DNA of 12,510 nucleotides from Planctomycetota bacterium (GTDB lineage Bacteria > Planctomycetota > Brocadiia > JAJRTI01): assembly GCA_024278415.1 (NCBI GenBank), contig JAJRTI010000925.1, positions 1 through 12,510 on the forward strand, in the 5' to 3' direction. Every line of letters starts with the position of its first letter. Position 1 is the first letter of the stretch. Made by a program: the position numbers and the translations under genes. Positions 10,382 through 12,510 of the stretch are shown piece after piece. The notes under the pieces were generated by a model. The model was not told where the DNA came from. It saw only the letters and a list, made by a program, of their open reading frames with translations, and ran no database searches.

Positions 10382-10415
10382 CCGCGGGTCGGCTCCGCCA
10401 CCCGTGGCACTTTTT
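10382..10415 (+). terminator. Bulged hairpin followed by T-run; possible terminator or dispersed repeat
   Basis: The arms CCGCGGGT (10382-10389) and ACCCGTGG (10400-10407) pair over eight bases with one G-T wobble. Inside, after one unpaired C (10390), GGC and GCC pair around a TCC loop. CAC then TTTTT (10411-10415) follow. The T-run starts three bases after the stem, so termination may be weak. It would separate the dehydrogenase gene from hslVU. Its layout matches the hairpin at the right end of the window, so it may be a repeat instead. Confidence 0.4.
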
Positions 10416-10450
10416 CGGCGGCGTCCCTCCCCTGCCCGCGTCCATTGGCG

Positions 10451-10480
10451 TATAATCGGGAGCGATCCCAAACAAGGAGA
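10451..10480 (+). promoter_or_regulatory. hslVU promoter -10 element and hslV ribosome site
   Basis: TATAAT (10451-10456) is a perfect -10, but no TTGACA-like hexamer lies 16-18 bases upstream. Either an activator or an unlisted sigma factor helps, or the -35 is degenerate. Transcription would start near 10463. AAGGAGA (10474-10480) is a strong ribosome site before the hslV ATG at 10486. No CIRCE heat-shock repeat is present. Confidence 0.55.
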
Positions 10481-10485
10481 TATCC

Positions 10486-11009
10486 ATGCACGCCACAACC
10501 ATCCTTGCCGTTCGGCACCACGACCAACTCGCGGTCGCCGGCGACGGCCAAGTCACACTGGGCGACAGCGTGGTAAAGGCCACGGCCAAGAAGATTCGCC
10601 GGCTATATCACGACAAGATCATCGTGGGTTTTGCCGGCTCCGCGGCGGATTCGTTCGCGCTGCTCGAGCGCTTCGAGCAGAAGCTCCAAGACGCGCAGGG
10701 CCACATCATGCGCGCGGCGTACGAGCTGGCCAAGGACTGGCGCACGGACCGCAGCATGCGCAGGCTGGAGGCCATGCTCGTCGCGGCCAACGACGAACAT
10801 CTGCTGCTGATCTCAGGCAGCGGCGACGTGATCGAACCGGACGACGGGGTGCTCGGCATTGGATCCGGCGGCACCGTCGCGGCCGCGGCCGCACGTGCGC
10901 TGGTTCGGCATTCCGCACTTGCGGCCGACGACATCGCGCGCGAGGCACTCCAGATCACGTCTGAGATCTGCATCTACACCAACAACAACATCCACGTGGA
11001 GACGCTCCC

Positions 11010-11013
<4 letters not shown>
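10486..11013 (+). CDS. hslV: ATP-dependent protease subunit HslV (ClpQ)
   Basis: This 175-residue protein is the proteasome-like threonine peptidase of the HslVU complex, a double hexameric ring in the cytoplasm that degrades proteins fed by HslU. The family blocks are present: TTILAV at the N-terminus, [36 protein letters not shown] and GIGSGG, ending in [13 protein letters not shown]. The catalytic Thr is Thr4, because the sequence begins MHATT. Asp20 and Lys36 then correspond to the Asp17 and Lys33 of the mature E. coli enzyme. The three leading residues must be removed to free the Thr, unlike E. coli, where only Met precedes it. The ATG has an excellent ribosome site. The stop overlaps the hslU start by four bases, the usual order for this operon. 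Confidence 0.97.
10998..11013 (+). promoter_or_regulatory. hslV/hslU overlap with ribosome site and GTG start
   Basis: GTG (11010-11012) starts hslU and overlaps the hslV stop TGA (11011-11013). GGAG (10998-11001) lies eight bases upstream, inside the last hslV codons. The arrangement implies coupled translation and supports GTG as the hslU start. Confidence 0.85.
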
Positions 11014-12338
<1,325 letters not shown>

Positions 12339-12453
12339 GAGCCTGTCGGGGTATTCGAACCATGCCACATGAGTAACATTTCAGCCAAGTGCTACAGCCA
12401 TGCGCAGAAAACGTGGCTGAGCCTTTGGCCGGTCCGGGCGGGTTCGGCCTCTG

Positions 12454-12472
12454 GGAAGCCCAACGGGCTTCC
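12454..12472. repeat. Perfect hairpin GGAAGCCC-AAC-GGGCTTCC
   Basis: Two eight-base arms pair perfectly around a three-base loop. GTAAAC follows rather than a T-run, which argues against an intrinsic terminator. Position after an operon and the second hairpin close by suggest a palindromic intergenic repeat. Confidence 0.6.
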
Positions 12473-12486
12473 GTAAACCAGCCCAG

Positions 12487-12510
12487 GGTTCGCGAGCGAA
12501 GCTCGCAACC
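12487..12510. repeat. Bulged hairpin with GAA triloop, cut by the window end
   Basis: GCGAGC (12492-12497) pairs with GCTCGC (12501-12506) around GAA. Outside this, GGTT (12487-12490) pairs with AACC (12507-12510), leaving one unpaired C at 12491. The tip GCGAAGC is known as an unusually stable DNA mini-hairpin. The left arm continues as CCCAGG before GGTT, so the stem may extend past the window. Confidence 0.6.

Larger units (their letters stand above)
10190..10485 (+). other. Intergenic region before hslVU
   Basis: This 296-base gap holds a six-base inverted repeat (GTGTCG at 10208-10213, CGACAC at 10259-10264) around a smaller GC hairpin. It also contains a strong bulged hairpin with a T-run (10382-10415) and the hslV promoter. 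Frames crossing it on the minus strand have no start signals and overlap hslV or the dehydrogenase, so I do not call a gene. Confidence 0.5.
12339..12510. other. Region downstream of hslU with inverted repeats
   Basis: No gene is visible. The stretch holds a seven-base inverted repeat (TCAGCCA at 12381-12387, TGGCTGA at 12414-12420), then two tight hairpins (12454-12472 and 12487-12510). None is followed by a T-run inside the window, so the end of the hslVU message is not marked by a standard terminator here. Confidence 0.5.

Noticed and set aside
10416..10485. Heat-shock control site (CIRCE or a sigma-32-type promoter) before hslVU
   Set aside because: No CIRCE inverted repeat is present, and the -10 is a plain TATAAT without a heat-shock -35.
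10116..10589. 157-codon minus-strand frame across the gap before hslV
   Set aside because: Both ends are antisense to real genes, no start signal fits, and the gap portion includes hairpin and promoter sequence.

Overview
The window is a GC-rich bacterial chromosome segment with three transcription blocks: seven protein genes, no RNA genes, no CRISPR array and no intact mobile element. The mix of genes suggests an environmental bacterium near the Planctomycetota or Hydrogenedentota. The clues are a large exported glycosidase ending in a LamG-type jellyroll, a V4R sensor protein, a many-domain hybrid kinase, and GC-rich hairpins in the gaps. No ribosomal marker is present, so this placement is inference.

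Left block (159-5274, minus strand). This looks like one signalling operon. It starts with a free-standing XylR_N/V4R small-molecule sensor that has no DNA-binding or AAA+ output. Next comes a membrane hybrid histidine kinase (PAS-PAS-HisKA-HATPase-REC-REC-HPt). Last is a PleD-like response regulator with a REC domain and an intact GGDEF diguanylate cyclase domain. The kinase stop and the cyclase start are one base apart. All phosphotransfer residues are present from kinase His to HPt His to cyclase Asp, so the natural reading is ligand sensing, then phosphorelay, then cyclic di-GMP. A good -24/-12 (sigma-54) promoter lies upstream, with inverted repeats further out where enhancer sites would be expected.

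Middle block. A 1033-residue exported protein (5593-8694, minus strand) has a GH95-like six-hairpin barrel and a C-terminal LamG domain. A divergent 427-base gap holds one sigma-70-like promoter for it and another for the plus-strand gene at 9122. That gene encodes a Rossmann-fold oxidoreductase of the 2,4-diaminopentanoate dehydrogenase / native amine dehydrogenase type.

Right block. hslV and hslU overlap by four bases and encode the HslVU (ClpQY) protease and its unfoldase. HslU has His in place of Val in the pore motif (GYHG), and HslV carries a short propeptide before the catalytic Thr. The gaps before hslV and after hslU hold strong hairpins, two of which share the same layout and look like dispersed repeats.

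The most interesting candidate system is the sensor-kinase-cyclase module with its sigma-54 promoter. Its parts belong to known families, but I do not recognise the complete arrangement as a described pathway.
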